A stretch of DNA of 64,000 nucleotides from Nitrospira sp. MA-1 (GCA_032139905.1 JAQJDB010000007.1:1178001-1242000); one strand, 5' to 3'; positions 38,602-47,039 are shown, counted from the first letter of the stretch. Numbers and translations: made by a program. Notes: generated from the sequence alone by a model not told the origin.

Positions 38602-38787
38602 CGGCAAGCAGTTTTGGTCTGGCCCTTCTCTGTGGTGCGTGTGAACCGTTCTGTTTCCCGTAGTTTGCTATGGGGTTCCCACTGGAAGATATGAAGTTGC
38701 TCTTTTTCTATTTACCCGTTCAATTGCTGCCAGGGTCTGTAATGGGATTCTGCCAGAGCGACCGAGTGATCGGCATTAATCCCTCCC

Positions 38788-38814
38788 TCAAGTTTTGCTT
38801 CTGGTAGTCGATAC
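38788..38814 (+). promoter_or_regulatory. Sigma-28 (FliA) promoter of fliC
   Basis: TCAAGTTT (38788-38795), 11 bases, GTCGATAC (38807-38814). Against the consensus TAAAGTTT-N11-GCCGATAA this matches 7 of 8 and 6 of 8 positions with exact spacing. FlgM, the FliA antagonist, is encoded in the window. Predicted transcription start near 38821. Confidence 0.65.
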
Positions 38815-38888
38815 ATACGACAGAAGTGGAAATTGGTTCACTTCAAAACTTTCGAGGAGGCCAAGAGGCTCAACTCATTTATTTCATT

Positions 38889-38930
38889 CCTCAAGGGACG
38901 GATCCATTGAGGCGCAGCCATCAAGGAGGA
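38889..38930 (+). promoter_or_regulatory. Candidate CsrA target in the fliC leader
   Basis: A hairpin with arms CCTCAA (38889-38894) and TTGAGG (38907-38912) shows two GGA motifs in its loop (38896-38898 and 38900-38902). A further GGA pair lies in the ribosome site TCAAGGAGGA (38921-38930). Looped GGA upstream plus GGA in the Shine-Dalgarno is the known CsrA pattern on flagellin mRNA in Bacillus and Campylobacter. CsrA and FliW are encoded 11 kb upstream. Confidence 0.5.
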
Positions 38931-38934
38931 AAGT

Positions 38935-39762
38935 ATGGCACTTGTCGTTAACAACAACATCGCATCACTTAACGCTCAACGAAACTTGGGCGTGTCCAGT
39001 GCTCAATTGGAAGGGTCGGTCGCCCGTCTTTCTTCGGGTTTGCGAATCACCCGGGCGGCGGATGATGCGGCGGGATTAGGAATTTCTGAAACCTTACGGG
39101 CGCAAATTCGGAGCATTAATCAAGCCGTCAGAAACTCAAATGACGGCATTAGCTTATTGCAGATTGCAGACGGTGGCGCGGAAGGTATCGGTAATCTGTT
39201 AGGTCGGCTTCGTGAACTTGCCGAACAATCAGCCAGTGGAATCCTTGGATCGAATGAGCGGTCCTTCCTTGATCAGGAGTTTGTGGCCCTTCGGTCTGAA
39301 ATCGATCGAATCTCCTCGGTGACCGAGTTTAACGGAGTGAAACTGTTAAGTGGAACCGCTAATGACTCCTTAAGCATCCAAATCGGTTTTCGTAGTTCAG
39401 CGAATGATACGTTATCACTGTCCCTTAAGGATTTGAACACCACGACATTAAGTCTGGGCAGTGTCAATGTGTCTACTTCTGGCAATGCCTTAAGCGCACT
39501 GTCTAATATTGATAGTGCCATTAGTGCTGTGGCGTCTGCTCGAGCGAATATCGGGTCTTTGCAAAACAGGATCGATGCGGCTGTGGGGAATTTGCAAGTA
39601 GCCGGTGAGAATATCACCGCCGCAGAATCACGGATTCGGGATGCGGATATTGCCTTTGAATCAGCGAAGTTTGTTCGGAATCAGATATTGGTTCAGGCGG
39701 GTACGTCAATTTTGGCTCAAGCCAATACGTTGCCTCAACAAGCCCTTGCCTTGTTACAGTAA
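38935..39762 (+). CDS. fliC: Flagellin FliC
   Basis: 275 residues, the filament subunit. The N-terminal D0/D1 (SLNAQRNLGVSSAQLEGSVA, LSSGLRITRAADDAAGLGIS) and the C-terminal D1/D0 (AESRIRDADIAFESAKFVRN, then LAQANTLPQQALALLQ) are typical. The middle is almost absent (about 140-190), so D2 and D3 are lacking and the filament surface is small. It is rich in Ser and Thr there, possible O-glycosylation sites. Promoter, leader and terminator are listed separately. Confidence 0.97.
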   Translation: MALVVNNNIASLNAQRNLGVSSAQLEGSVARLSSGLRITRAADDAAGLGISETLRAQIRSINQAVRNSNDGISLLQIADGGAEGIGNLLGRLRELAEQSASGILGSNERSFLDQEFVALRSEIDRISSVTEFNGVKLLSGTANDSLSIQIGFRSSANDTLSLSLKDLNTTTLSLGSVNVSTSGNALSALSNIDSAISAVASARANIGSLQNRIDAAVGNLQVAGENITAAESRIRDADIAFESAKFVRNQILVQAGTSILAQANTLPQQALALLQ

Positions 39763-39772
39763 TCAGTATTAA

Positions 39773-39803
39773 GGAGAAACCGGGGCTTCGTCCCGGTTTC
39801 TCC
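39773..39803 (+). terminator. Hairpin terminator after fliC
   Basis: Perfect 12-bp stem: GGAGAAACCGGG (39773-39784), seven-base loop, CCCGGTTTCTCC (39792-39803), 10 bases after the fliC stop. No U-tract follows, so it may act by stabilising the fliC mRNA 3' end as well as by termination. Confidence 0.65.
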
Positions 39804-39830
39804 CTAAAAGAAAGTTGGGGTTAACCCATT

Positions 39831-40229
39831 ATGATTTCAACACTTTCTGACAGCGCCTCTTTCATCACTGTCTCAGTTGGAAATGAGATCCGCGTGCGGG
39901 CTGAGCAGAAATCCATCACGGGGGATACTCAGCGCAAATCAGAGACGAAGCAGGTCCTTTTATTACCGGAGCCAGCTGAAGATTCAATGGTCCATGAACC
40001 ATTGACCACAGAGCAGGTGCAATCAACCGTGGCTCGCCTTCAAGAAACATTGAAGCATATTCAACCTCGATTAGAAATTTCTCTGGAAAGGGATATAAAT
40101 CAGGTGATTTTTCGAGTCGTGGATAAAGAATCAGGTGACCTTATCCGACAAATACCTTCAGAGAAGATGGTAGATCTTGCGCGGTTATTTTCGGGGCAGT
40201 CAGGGCTGCTTGTGGAGGAAAACATTTAG
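39831..40229 (+). CDS. flaG: FlaG family protein
   Basis: 132 residues. The C-terminal half has the FlaG pattern (LEISLERDINQVIFRVVDKE, then SGDLIRQIPSEKMVDLARLF). FlaG affects filament length in Pseudomonas, Vibrio and Campylobacter. The N-terminal 60 residues are polar. It lies between fliC and fliD, its usual place. Confidence 0.88.
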   Translation: MISTLSDSASFITVSVGNEIRVRAEQKSITGDTQRKSETKQVLLLPEPAEDSMVHEPLTTEQVQSTVARLQETLKHIQPRLEISLERDINQVIFRVVDKESGDLIRQIPSEKMVDLARLFSGQSGLLVEENI

Positions 40230-40323
40230 TCAACTTCTCAACCCGATTGCCGTTCATGAGCCCAGTGACTCAGTCCTTGAGAAATCCAGGTTGTGTAATT
40301 CGATTAAAGTCCGTTGAACGTTT

Positions 40324-40345
40324 CGTCATGTTAAAGAAAATGACG
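40324..40345 (+). other. Hairpin touching the fliD ribosome site
   Basis: CGTCAT (40324-40329) and ATGACG (40340-40345) around a ten-base A-rich loop. The 3' arm ends on the first base of the GAGAGG ribosome site (40345-40350), so folding could restrict fliD translation. Weak stem; low confidence. Confidence 0.25.
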
Positions 40346-40358
40346 AGAGGAATGTCGG

Positions 40359-41774
40359 ATGGCTATTAGTTTCGGTGGGCTTGGGAATGGGGTAGATTTT
40401 GGACCTGTTGTCGATGCGCTCGTTCAGGCTGAACGCTTTCCCATTGATGCCCTTACCCAGAAAAAACTTCAGGCCCAGAAAAAACAAACCGAATTGGGTT
40501 TGTTAGGGGCTAAATTACTAAGCTTTCAAGGTCTGGGGAACAGTCTTCGTAATCGGGTCAACTTTAACAAGAATCAAGTCAATGTTGCCTCAGCCAGTGC
40601 CCAAACCCCTTTGTCGGCATCTGTTTCTTCGTCGGCAGCTTCTGGTACGTATCAAGTGACTGTGAACCGGTTGGCCTCCGCACATCAAATTATTTCCAAG
40701 GCTTCCACGGCAGTTTCTGAATCTGATGCGGATATTGTTAGTGGCGCATCCAGTACATTTCAATTTCAGGTGGGTACAGGTTCAATTCACACTGTAAATC
40801 TTGATGCCGCGAGTACATTGGATGATTTACGTTCCGCGATAAATGATCTGGGTGCCGGAGTGAGTGCTTCAGTTTTGAATACTGGGAGTGAAGCCTCCCC
40901 GCAGTTTCGTCTCGTATTATCAGCGAATGAGACTGGGCTTGATCAGGCTATCACGATTGTGGCTGATGATACGAACTTAGATATGGTGACCACAGGAGTG
41001 GATACGTTTCAAGCGGCTCAAGACTCCGAAGTTGTGCTTGGGGCGACGGACGGCGAGGCAGGGACCACCGCCATTACGATCAATCGTTCGAGCAATACAC
41101 TTACCGATGTTGTGACCGGGCTCACCCTCAACCTCCAAGCCGTGGATGCCAGTAACCCTGTGACGATTACGGTGAGTCAGGATCATAGTGCTGTCAAGAC
41201 AGCCATCTCGGATTTTGTGAAAGGATACAATGAAATAGTAATCTTTGTTAATGAACGAACGTTTTATAATACAGAAACCAAGGAACGTGGTATTTTCGTC
41301 GGTGAGAGTTTAGCCCGAAATGTTCTTGATCGGGTCCGAGAGTCCGTCTTTTCCCAAATTGGCGGGTTAACGACGTACACTGGAGCTTCCCAAATTGGGT
41401 TTGAGACGCAAACCACGGATGGAACGATTAAGCTAAATGAAGCGACTTTAGATTCTGCCCTCAGTACAAATTTTTCCGCGGTGCGTGATTTGTTTGTCAA
41501 GAATGCTACCACCGGCACAAAGGGGATTGCGGAATTAGTCGTGGATGCCATTGATGGATTGGATGACATCGACACGGGTTCCCTCACGCGCCGCCAAAAC
41601 GCCTTGACGAAACAAGTGAAAGATTTTACAAGTCAAATTACTTTTAAAGAGGAAGCCTTGACGCGATTCGAGCAGCAACAACGTTTGAAATTTGCCAATT
41701 TAGATGGGTTGCTGGCCAGATTACAAAGTCAATTGAAACAAATGCAGAGCGCATTTCCCACGACTAATGGGTAA
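40359..41774 (+). CDS. fliD: Flagellar filament cap protein FliD (HAP2)
   Basis: 471 residues. The N-terminal (FGGLGNGVDFGPVVDALVQ, ERFPIDALTQKKLQAQKKQT) and C-terminal regions (RRQNALTKQVKDFTSQITF, FEQQQRLKFANLDGLLARL) match FliD. It caps the filament tip and helps flagellin fold. The central part is beta-rich and variable. GAGAGG stands eight bases before the ATG; fliS follows after 15 bases. Confidence 0.95.
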   Translation: MAISFGGLGNGVDFGPVVDALVQAERFPIDALTQKKLQAQKKQTELGLLGAKLLSFQGLGNSLRNRVNFNKNQVNVASASAQTPLSASVSSSAASGTYQVTVNRLASAHQIISKASTAVSESDADIVSGASSTFQFQVGTGSIHTVNLDAASTLDDLRSAINDLGAGVSASVLNTGSEASPQFRLVLSANETGLDQAITIVADDTNLDMVTTGVDTFQAAQDSEVVLGATDGEAGTTAITINRSSNTLTDVVTGLTLNLQAVDASNPVTITVSQDHSAVKTAISDFVKGYNEIVIFVNERTFYNTETKERGIFVGESLARNVLDRVRESVFSQIGGLTTYTGASQIGFETQTTDGTIKLNEATLDSALSTNFSAVRDLFVKNATTGTKGIAELVVDAIDGLDDIDTGSLTRRQNALTKQVKDFTSQITFKEEALTRFEQQQRLKFANLDGLLARLQSQLKQMQSAFPTTNG

Positions 41775-41789
41775 CGAGAGGATGTTCGT

Positions 41790-42182
41790 ATGATGGTTGG
41801 TGCTCAGTCTTATGCAAACACGCAAATCCAAACTGCGTCCAATGTCCAAGTGATTGTGTTGCTGTATGATGGGGCCATTTCTTCCATGAAACTTGCACAA
41901 GAGGGAATGTGTGCATTGAATTATCCGGACAAGGCCCGATTCCTCGATCGTGCGCTTCGAGTGATTGGGGAATTATCGGCTGCCCTTAATATGGAGGAAG
42001 GTGGTGGGATCGCCAAGGATTTACGCCGGATGTATGAATACATTCAATTTGAGTTGACTCAAGCCAACCTGAAAAATGAACCCCGTCGCTTAGAAGGCCC
42101 TATTCGTTGTCTTTCCCTTATTCGAGAAGCCTGGGTGGAATTGGCCGTTCAAGGAGTAAAGCCTCAGGCGGTCGGGATCTAA
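41790..42182 (+). CDS. fliS: Flagellin export chaperone FliS
   Basis: 130 residues, helical. The FliS start (SYANTQIQTASNVQVIVLLYDGAI) and the LNMEEGGGIAKDLRRMYEYI segment are diagnostic. It binds the C-terminus of flagellin and prevents early polymerisation. ATG 41790 is used; ATG 41793 is the very next codon. GAGAGGATG lies upstream. fliT follows after 13 bases. Confidence 0.95.
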   Translation: MMVGAQSYANTQIQTASNVQVIVLLYDGAISSMKLAQEGMCALNYPDKARFLDRALRVIGELSAALNMEEGGGIAKDLRRMYEYIQFELTQANLKNEPRRLEGPIRCLSLIREAWVELAVQGVKPQAVGI

Positions 42183-42195
42183 ACACTGGGGTTGT

Positions 42196-42510
42196 ATGCC
42201 AGAAATTAACTGCCTTGTCGAACAGCTCACCCAAGATGCCATTGAGGCAGCCAAAAATGGTCAATGGGATCAAGTTATTGTTCTCTATGATCAGCGTCTG
42301 TCTCAAGGACCACAACAATCCCTTACCTCAGAGGCCGTCAAATTTCTCGTGGCATCTGATCAATGGTTGGTCAAGAGGGTTCGAGAAGCCCAAGCCGCGA
42401 TCCAGCAACATCTGAATGATATGCAGGATCAACGACGCAAGTTAGAGGTTCTGAAACGGCAGTGGGGAGCCAACTCCACGACCCAGGTGCGACATCTCCT
42501 GACAATTTGA
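42196..42510 (+). CDS. fliT: FliT-like flagellar chaperone
   Basis: 104 residues, all helical, directly after fliS where fliT commonly lies. Pattern fits the loose FliT family: an N-terminal helix with AAKNGQWDQVIVLYDQRL and a C-terminal helical segment with MQDQRRKLEVLKRQW. FliT is the export chaperone of FliD. Sequence similarity in this family is low, so position carries much of the evidence. Confidence 0.7.
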   Translation: MPEINCLVEQLTQDAIEAAKNGQWDQVIVLYDQRLSQGPQQSLTSEAVKFLVASDQWLVKRVREAQAAIQQHLNDMQDQRRKLEVLKRQWGANSTTQVRHLLTI

Positions 42511-42827
42511 AAGTTGAGGGTATGTATGAGGGTTTTCCGTGCTTTGCACCATAGAGAATTCTCCAAAAAACCAAATCCAATATCTGTGCCTGAGATGACG
42601 GAATTTCCACGTCACTATTTTGACGGGCAATGCCAAGCTAATCTTCATGCTTCCATCAAAATTTCTCATGTTTCCTTCTATCCTACATTTTCCTGAACAA
42701 ACAGCCGAAAAGAAAGGGAAGCTGTCCAGGTATAACAATTGTGTGATTGCATACTTCAAAGCTGTGATTTCCCCTTTTAGAAAATGACATGCCCGGTTGT
42801 TCACTCTCCATCTGAAGGAACGACATC
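42511..42827 (+). other. 317-base intergenic region after fliT
   Basis: No convincing gene; a 60-codon frame (42514-42696) has an unnatural composition. A/T content is higher than in neighbouring genes. I see no clear promoter pair, though the change of gene content after it suggests a new transcript starts here. Confidence 0.4.
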
Positions 42828-43079
42828 ATGACTCAACAATCGGCATCCACCGCAAACCCTCCTTTGTCTGTATTGCCGGATAATACAGTGCAAAATGAAA
42901 AGTTATTACATTCGCTCTCCAATAAATTACTCCCTATTGTGGTGTTCTCCGAGTTGGCGTTACGTCGGTGCGAAGATGACCAGCTGAAGCGACAATTGGA
43001 GAAAATTCATGGGGCCGCCGAACAAGCCAGGGATATTCTTGTGGAAATTCGGAGCCTTTACAAAGGGAAGAGCTCCTAA
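42828..43079 (+). CDS. Stand-alone histidine-kinase DHp-like (HisKA-like) protein
   Basis: 83 residues. After a polar head, residues 24-75 align without gaps to the H-box helix of hybrid kinases: H28-SLSNKLLPIVVFSELALR against the HDFNNxLTPILGYAELAL type seen in many kinases, followed by the second DHp helix (LEKIHGAAEQARDILVEI). The histidine is retained; the acidic residue after it is Ser. No ATPase domain exists in this or the next gene. It could be a phosphotransfer protein, or a pseudo-DHp that titrates a kinase. AAGGA stands before the ATG. Recognised by eye, so family needs checking. Confidence 0.6.
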   Translation: MTQQSASTANPPLSVLPDNTVQNEKLLHSLSNKLLPIVVFSELALRRCEDDQLKRQLEKIHGAAEQARDILVEIRSLYKGKSS

Positions 43080-43164
43080 TATGAACTCAGGGTTCCCAGA
43101 TTCTTCAATTGTACTATTCCCTGGTTTAGGTGTGATGGAATGACTATTCTTATAAAGGTGTCTT

Positions 43165-43770
43165 ATGGATATTGTGGCTTCTGAGGATCGACGTCAAGAT
43201 TGCCGAGTGGATGTGCCCGTATGTCTGTGGGTTGAGGTTCCTCTTGCCTTCTCTTATGAAACGATTGATCTTGATGGGGCTGAATTCAGCCAGTGGCAAT
43301 GGGATGAGTTAGCTGTTTCCCCGGATTTAGTCAAGGCCATGGTGGATGAAAAGGATCTGACCATTCGTGATCCTTTGCTCTTACAGATGGTTACCCGTAT
43401 TGACTGGATGTTGACCTCAATTCTCCGAACATTGGGAAAAGAAAAAAATCTCAAGGGGGCTATTCCAGAATTTACGAAAGTGAGTCTATGCGGTTCCGGA
43501 ATAAAATTTTTTTCCGAAGACACATATCCCCTTGATTCCTTTCTCGTCCTACGCCTCATTCTGCGGCCATTTATTCCGATTCAGGCTGTTGGCAAAATTG
43601 TTAGAGTTGATTCTACGCGAAAAGGCAAGGAACCGGGATTTGAGATTGCGGTGGAATTTACCAAGATTTCTTCTGATGATCGCGAAGCGATTATTCGACA
43701 CACACTTCGGTCTCAAGCCACCATGCAACGGCTTCGGCTCAAGCAACCTGTCGATTCCGTTCTTGATTAA
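43165..43770 (+). CDS. PilZ domain protein (putative c-di-GMP effector)
   Basis: 201 residues. The start contains RRQDCRVDVPV with an R10-xxx-R14 motif, and the later part has VSLCGSGIKFFS in place of the second PilZ motif (D/N-x-S-x-x-G), followed by beta strands (FLVLRLILRPFIPIQAVGKI) and a C-terminal helix. The region between the two motifs is longer than usual (about 80 residues). It may bind c-di-GMP made by the diguanylate cyclase in the window and act on the flagellum. The second motif is imperfect, so binding is not certain. Confidence 0.75.
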   Translation: MDIVASEDRRQDCRVDVPVCLWVEVPLAFSYETIDLDGAEFSQWQWDELAVSPDLVKAMVDEKDLTIRDPLLLQMVTRIDWMLTSILRTLGKEKNLKGAIPEFTKVSLCGSGIKFFSEDTYPLDSFLVLRLILRPFIPIQAVGKIVRVDSTRKGKEPGFEIAVEFTKISSDDREAIIRHTLRSQATMQRLRLKQPVDSVLD

Positions 43771-45448
43771 GGCTTCGGGAATTTTTTGCTGTCTGTTGTC
43801 CTGTCTCGTAATCGTGGCAGGATGTCAGAGGGCACCTGACGTTCCCCTTTCTCCTCATTCGGTACCTTCATCGTCTATTTCCTCTCCGCCCCCTCGTCTT
43901 CTTGGTCGACCGTATCGTGTTGCTATCCTGCCTTTTGAGAATATGACCCGGCACCCCCAACTAGATTGGTTACGTCGTGGGCTACAGGAAATGCTGGTTA
44001 GTGATTTAGCGCAATGGTCGCAACTTGAGGTGGTATCACGTGATGTTCTTGGTTCGGTCTTACGTGAGCAATGGTTGCAACAGCGAGGGTTTTCATCAGA
44101 TGAGAATGCTGTTGGTCTTGGACGGTTAAAAGGAGTGCGGTATCTCATTCAAGGGAGAATGTATGCACAAGAGGAGGCCCTTGCAGTCGATCTGCAGATT
44201 GTCGACGTGGAGACGGGGGTGGTTGTGGGGGCCGTCAACGCCAAGGGGTTAGAGTCGGATATTCCTGGTTTGGAGCAAGACATTGTGACTCGCGTCCTTG
44301 GTATGTTTGACCCTTCTCTTAATGTGGAAACCGGATCAATGTCAGATCAGATGGCGGAAAGCTCCCAGCTTTCCTCCAATCGGCATCTTGAGATTGACCG
44401 GGAAAGGGGATCCTTGCCATTTTTGGGATCAGTTCCTTCACATGCGGTTAATCAAATCGATGCTCTCCTATCATTGGAAATGCTTACTCATAAGAGAAGG
44501 GAGGCGTATTGGTTAGCAGAAACCATTTGGCATGAGGGTTGGGTATCTGAAATTGGGAACCCCCTCCACCAGGTTTGGCAATTCCCGAATGCTTCTCTGA
44601 GCAATTTACCGATTATGGCTATTCCAATTTCACTGTTTTTCTCTCCTCATCGGCTCGCCCATATTTTTGAGCAAACGCAGAAGACCGAAACCGGTTATGG
44701 GGGATATGTGGATTCTGATGGATTCCGGACGACCATCGATGAAGCTTCTGGGGCTCAGTTATTATTTGTTGAACATTTTCAGAAGCGGCGGCGTGTATTT
44801 ATTCGTGCAATTAATGAACAAGGAGATGTGGTGGCCATTTTTTCCGATTGGGGATGGCGAACGGAACGTAAATTTACAATGCAAGGTACTCAGGGGGTAT
44901 CTGTGCCCATGTGGCCGAACCCGTTTATAACCGGGTTCGTTAAATTTCCTGTTGATTGGGTTGAGCGGGAAGGGCGCCATGTGACGTTTGATAGCGTGGT
45001 GGTTCCGGTGCCAGACGAGCAAGTTCTTGTTTTGCTGGAGCCAATTGGAGAGCTTCAAAAAGAGGAAATCGAGATTTCCTCACAAAATGATCAGGAGGAT
45101 ATTTTTCTTAAGGAATTGGGGAATCAAATCAAATCGAATTGGACCCCTTCGATAACTGAAGGACTTCCAGTGCGTGGGTACCTGCCAGGCAATAAACGGA
45201 CAGCGGTGGGTATTGTCCATGCCCAAGATGGGAAAATTCGTGACATTCAATTTCAGCATTGGCCTGAGGATCCGTTTTTTTTGAAAAGCTTACAAGATCT
45301 TCAACTAAAGCTATTGGGGAATTGTCTGGAATGTCGGAACTCCGGTCAGGTTCTCCCCCCTCTCCCTGCTTCCTTCAAAACCTTTCGTTTACAACTCACG
45401 CTGGTGAAAGACATTCACGCCCTTCACCTGGGCAGTCGTTCTCACTAA
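43763..45448 (+). CDS. CsgG/FlgO-like outer-membrane lipoprotein
   Basis: About 561 residues. A signal peptide ends in a lipobox VAGC with C21. Residues 55-175 (YRVAILPFENMTRHPQLDWL, LVSDLAQWSQLEVVSRDVL, LGRLKGVRYLIQGRMYAQEE) fit the CsgG/TolB-N/FlgO type fold found in periplasmic lipoproteins that form or brace outer-membrane structures. The C-terminal 380 residues are beta-rich and not recognised. The start TTG 43763 overlaps the PilZ stop by eight bases and gives a proper signal peptide; the frame is open back to 43532, but that would overlap PilZ by 240 bases. It may relate to the flagellar outer-membrane ring, as FlgO does in Vibrio (inference). Confidence 0.7.
   Translation: MIKASGIFCCLLSCLVIVAGCQRAPDVPLSPHSVPSSSISSPPPRLLGRPYRVAILPFENMTRHPQLDWLRRGLQEMLVSDLAQWSQLEVVSRDVLGSVLREQWLQQRGFSSDENAVGLGRLKGVRYLIQGRMYAQEEALAVDLQIVDVETGVVVGAVNAKGLESDIPGLEQDIVTRVLGMFDPSLNVETGSMSDQMAESSQLSSNRHLEIDRERGSLPFLGSVPSHAVNQIDALLSLEMLTHKRREAYWLAETIWHEGWVSEIGNPLHQVWQFPNASLSNLPIMAIPISLFFSPHRLAHIFEQTQKTETGYGGYVDSDGFRTTIDEASGAQLLFVEHFQKRRRVFIRAINEQGDVVAIFSDWGWRTERKFTMQGTQGVSVPMWPNPFITGFVKFPVDWVEREGRHVTFDSVVVPVPDEQVLVLLEPIGELQKEEIEISSQNDQEDIFLKELGNQIKSNWTPSITEGLPVRGYLPGNKRTAVGIVHAQDGKIRDIQFQHWPEDPFFLKSLQDLQLKLLGNCLECRNSGQVLPPLPASFKTFRLQLTLVKDIHALHLGSRSH
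44916..44939. repeat. Perfect 8-bp inverted repeat inside the lipoprotein gene
   Basis: CGAACCCG (44916-44923) and CGGGTTCG (44932-44939), eight-base loop, followed by TTAAATTT. It is coding here; it could also act as an intragenic hairpin in the mRNA. Function unknown. Confidence 0.3.
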
Positions 45449-45474
45449 CCTGGAACTATTGAGATCCATAAGTG

Positions 45475-45501
45475 GAGTGACTGTTCCGGTTCTGGTCACT
45501 C
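45475..45501. terminator. Inverted repeat between convergent genes, putative bidirectional terminator
   Basis: GAGTGAC (45475-45481) and GTCACTC (45495-45501) around 13 bases, between the lipoprotein gene (plus) and the HD gene (minus). The 3' arm touches the HD stop codon. No T-tract on either side, so strength is doubtful. Confidence 0.4.
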
Positions 45502-46915
45502 AGGATGGTTGTATTAAGGTGGGCCAATGCCGTCGGAGGGTTTCCTCGGCGGCGTTGGCAAGTATCTTGTCGATGGAATGATCCTGGCTGAAAACTCGCA
45601 GGGTGATCATCCGAGCGGGAAGATATTGGAGGAATTTCTGAAGGCTATCTTTTTCCACCGTGCCTTTGGCAGGGTTCCAGACAAATATTTGAAAGTTCCC
45701 CATGTTGAGCAAATTAATGGGGCGGGGGTCTTTATGAGCAAAATCTACTCGAATATCTTGGGAACGATATTTTGAAGGTAACAGTCGGCGCATCCGTTTC
45801 AGAAATACCTGAGGTTGAAAGGATGATGCTGCCGGCTGAATGATGGGGAGCAGCGTGCTGAATGCCGTTTTCCATTTCACGTGTCTTCCAATAATTTGAC
45901 TCCACTCTAATCCTAGTTGGCGTTTGTGCATGGAGCGAGCGTGCTTCCAGGAACGAACGGTTTCGATGACATGCCAATCGGTTAGATGGAGGTATTGAGG
46001 TAAGGATTGGAGGGGATTTTTTTTGCACAGGATCTCCATGGTGGGTTGAAAAATTTCCTGAAGATGAATGTCGATCGCCCGTGTGGTGCGATGATAGTAA
46101 ACATTGGCATAGAGATAAAGCCTGGCGTGTAAAAACATTTGTAACGCAGGAAGTCCTGATTGGTGGATCGTGAGACCATGCGAGGAAAAGAAGGTGTAAT
46201 GAAGGAGTCGTTCTATATCCACGGGTCCAATGGCCACTCCGCACATATAGGAATCCCTGAGGACGTAATCACAATTGTCCGGGGTGTAAATTCCGCCGAG
46301 AAGGGGTTGTAAGGCGATAACCCATGGTGGAAGGCCCTTTGTCGATTTGTGAGGATCCTTCAGAATGAGGAAGGCAATATGATCCGGATCCAAGTGCTCT
46401 CCGGGAGCAAAAGGCCCTGAAGGACTCCGGCAGATCTTTTTGATGATTGGAGCCAAATGGTCACGAATAATGTGTTGGCCGAGCACTTCATGCGTCAGGT
46501 CAAATTGATGCAGGTAATGGTGATCAAAAAAATGGCAGAACGGTCCATGCCCGATATCATGGAGCAAGGCCGTGATACGAATAAATTCTTCCAGGAAATG
46601 ACAAGATGGTACTTCGGAGACGGTTTGGCAAAGCGAAGGATAGAGGCGAACCATAAACCGACCTGCCAGGTGCATGGTTCCTAGAGAGTGCTGAAAACGG
46701 GTATGTTCGGCGCCCGGATAGACCCAATGTGCACTCTGAAGTTGGAGAATATACCGAAGGCGTTGAATCCAGGGAGAATCAATTAGATCTTTTTCGGTTT
46801 GTTCCGTAAACTGTGGTACTGAATAGGGAACGGTGATGGAAATATAACCGTGAATGGGATCGGCAAGAAGGGAAACGCCATCAAATGGAGATGAGAATGG
46901 TTGTGATCCGGGCAT
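45500..46915 (-). CDS. HD-domain phosphohydrolase (dNTPase/SAMHD1-like family)
   Basis: 471 residues. The start DGVSLLADPIHGYISI and the metal site H...HD...D (HTRFQHSLGTMHLA near 70, then LLHDIGHGPFCHFFDHHYL near 115) mark the SAMHD1/dGTPase-like HD family. It probably hydrolyses a nucleotide; which one cannot be told. The C-terminal 150 residues are less conserved. It is last in a minus-strand run after lon, thiL and the DUF2062 gene, with 124 bases to the latter. Confidence 0.85.
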   Translation of the reverse strand: MPGSQPFSSPFDGVSLLADPIHGYISITVPYSVPQFTEQTEKDLIDSPWIQRLRYILQLQSAHWVYPGAEHTRFQHSLGTMHLAGRFMVRLYPSLCQTVSEVPSCHFLEEFIRITALLHDIGHGPFCHFFDHHYLHQFDLTHEVLGQHIIRDHLAPIIKKICRSPSGPFAPGEHLDPDHIAFLILKDPHKSTKGLPPWVIALQPLLGGIYTPDNCDYVLRDSYMCGVAIGPVDIERLLHYTFFSSHGLTIHQSGLPALQMFLHARLYLYANVYYHRTTRAIDIHLQEIFQPTMEILCKKNPLQSLPQYLHLTDWHVIETVRSWKHARSMHKRQLGLEWSQIIGRHVKWKTAFSTLLPIIQPAASSFQPQVFLKRMRRLLPSKYRSQDIRVDFAHKDPRPINLLNMGNFQIFVWNPAKGTVEKDSLQKFLQYLPARMITLRVFSQDHSIDKILANAAEETLRRHWPTLIQPS

Positions 46916-47039
46916 GGGCTAAGAGTTTATCCCTTTGTTCAATTCCTTCCATGTTGGAGAGTGCTGAGGTATCGCAACCAGCATGAGGGGAGAACTGTTC
47001 CTGTTTTCGATCTGCTGCTGCCCCATGTTTTTTATTCTT

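Larger units (their letters stand above)
38602..38934 (+). other. 333-base flagellin upstream region
   Basis: No gene. It contains the sigma-28-like promoter (38788-38814) and a leader of about 115 bases with a hairpin and repeated GGA motifs. A further hairpin (GAAGTG at 38823-38828 with CACTTC after ten bases) lies at the start of the leader. Confidence 0.65.

Noticed and set aside
42514-42696. 60-codon open frame after fliT
   Set aside because: Composition rich in His, Pro and Phe with no ribosome site; likely chance.
43532-43762. Long 5' extension of the lipoprotein gene over the PilZ gene
   Set aside because: It would bury the lipoprotein signal 98 residues deep and overlap the PilZ gene by 240 bases.
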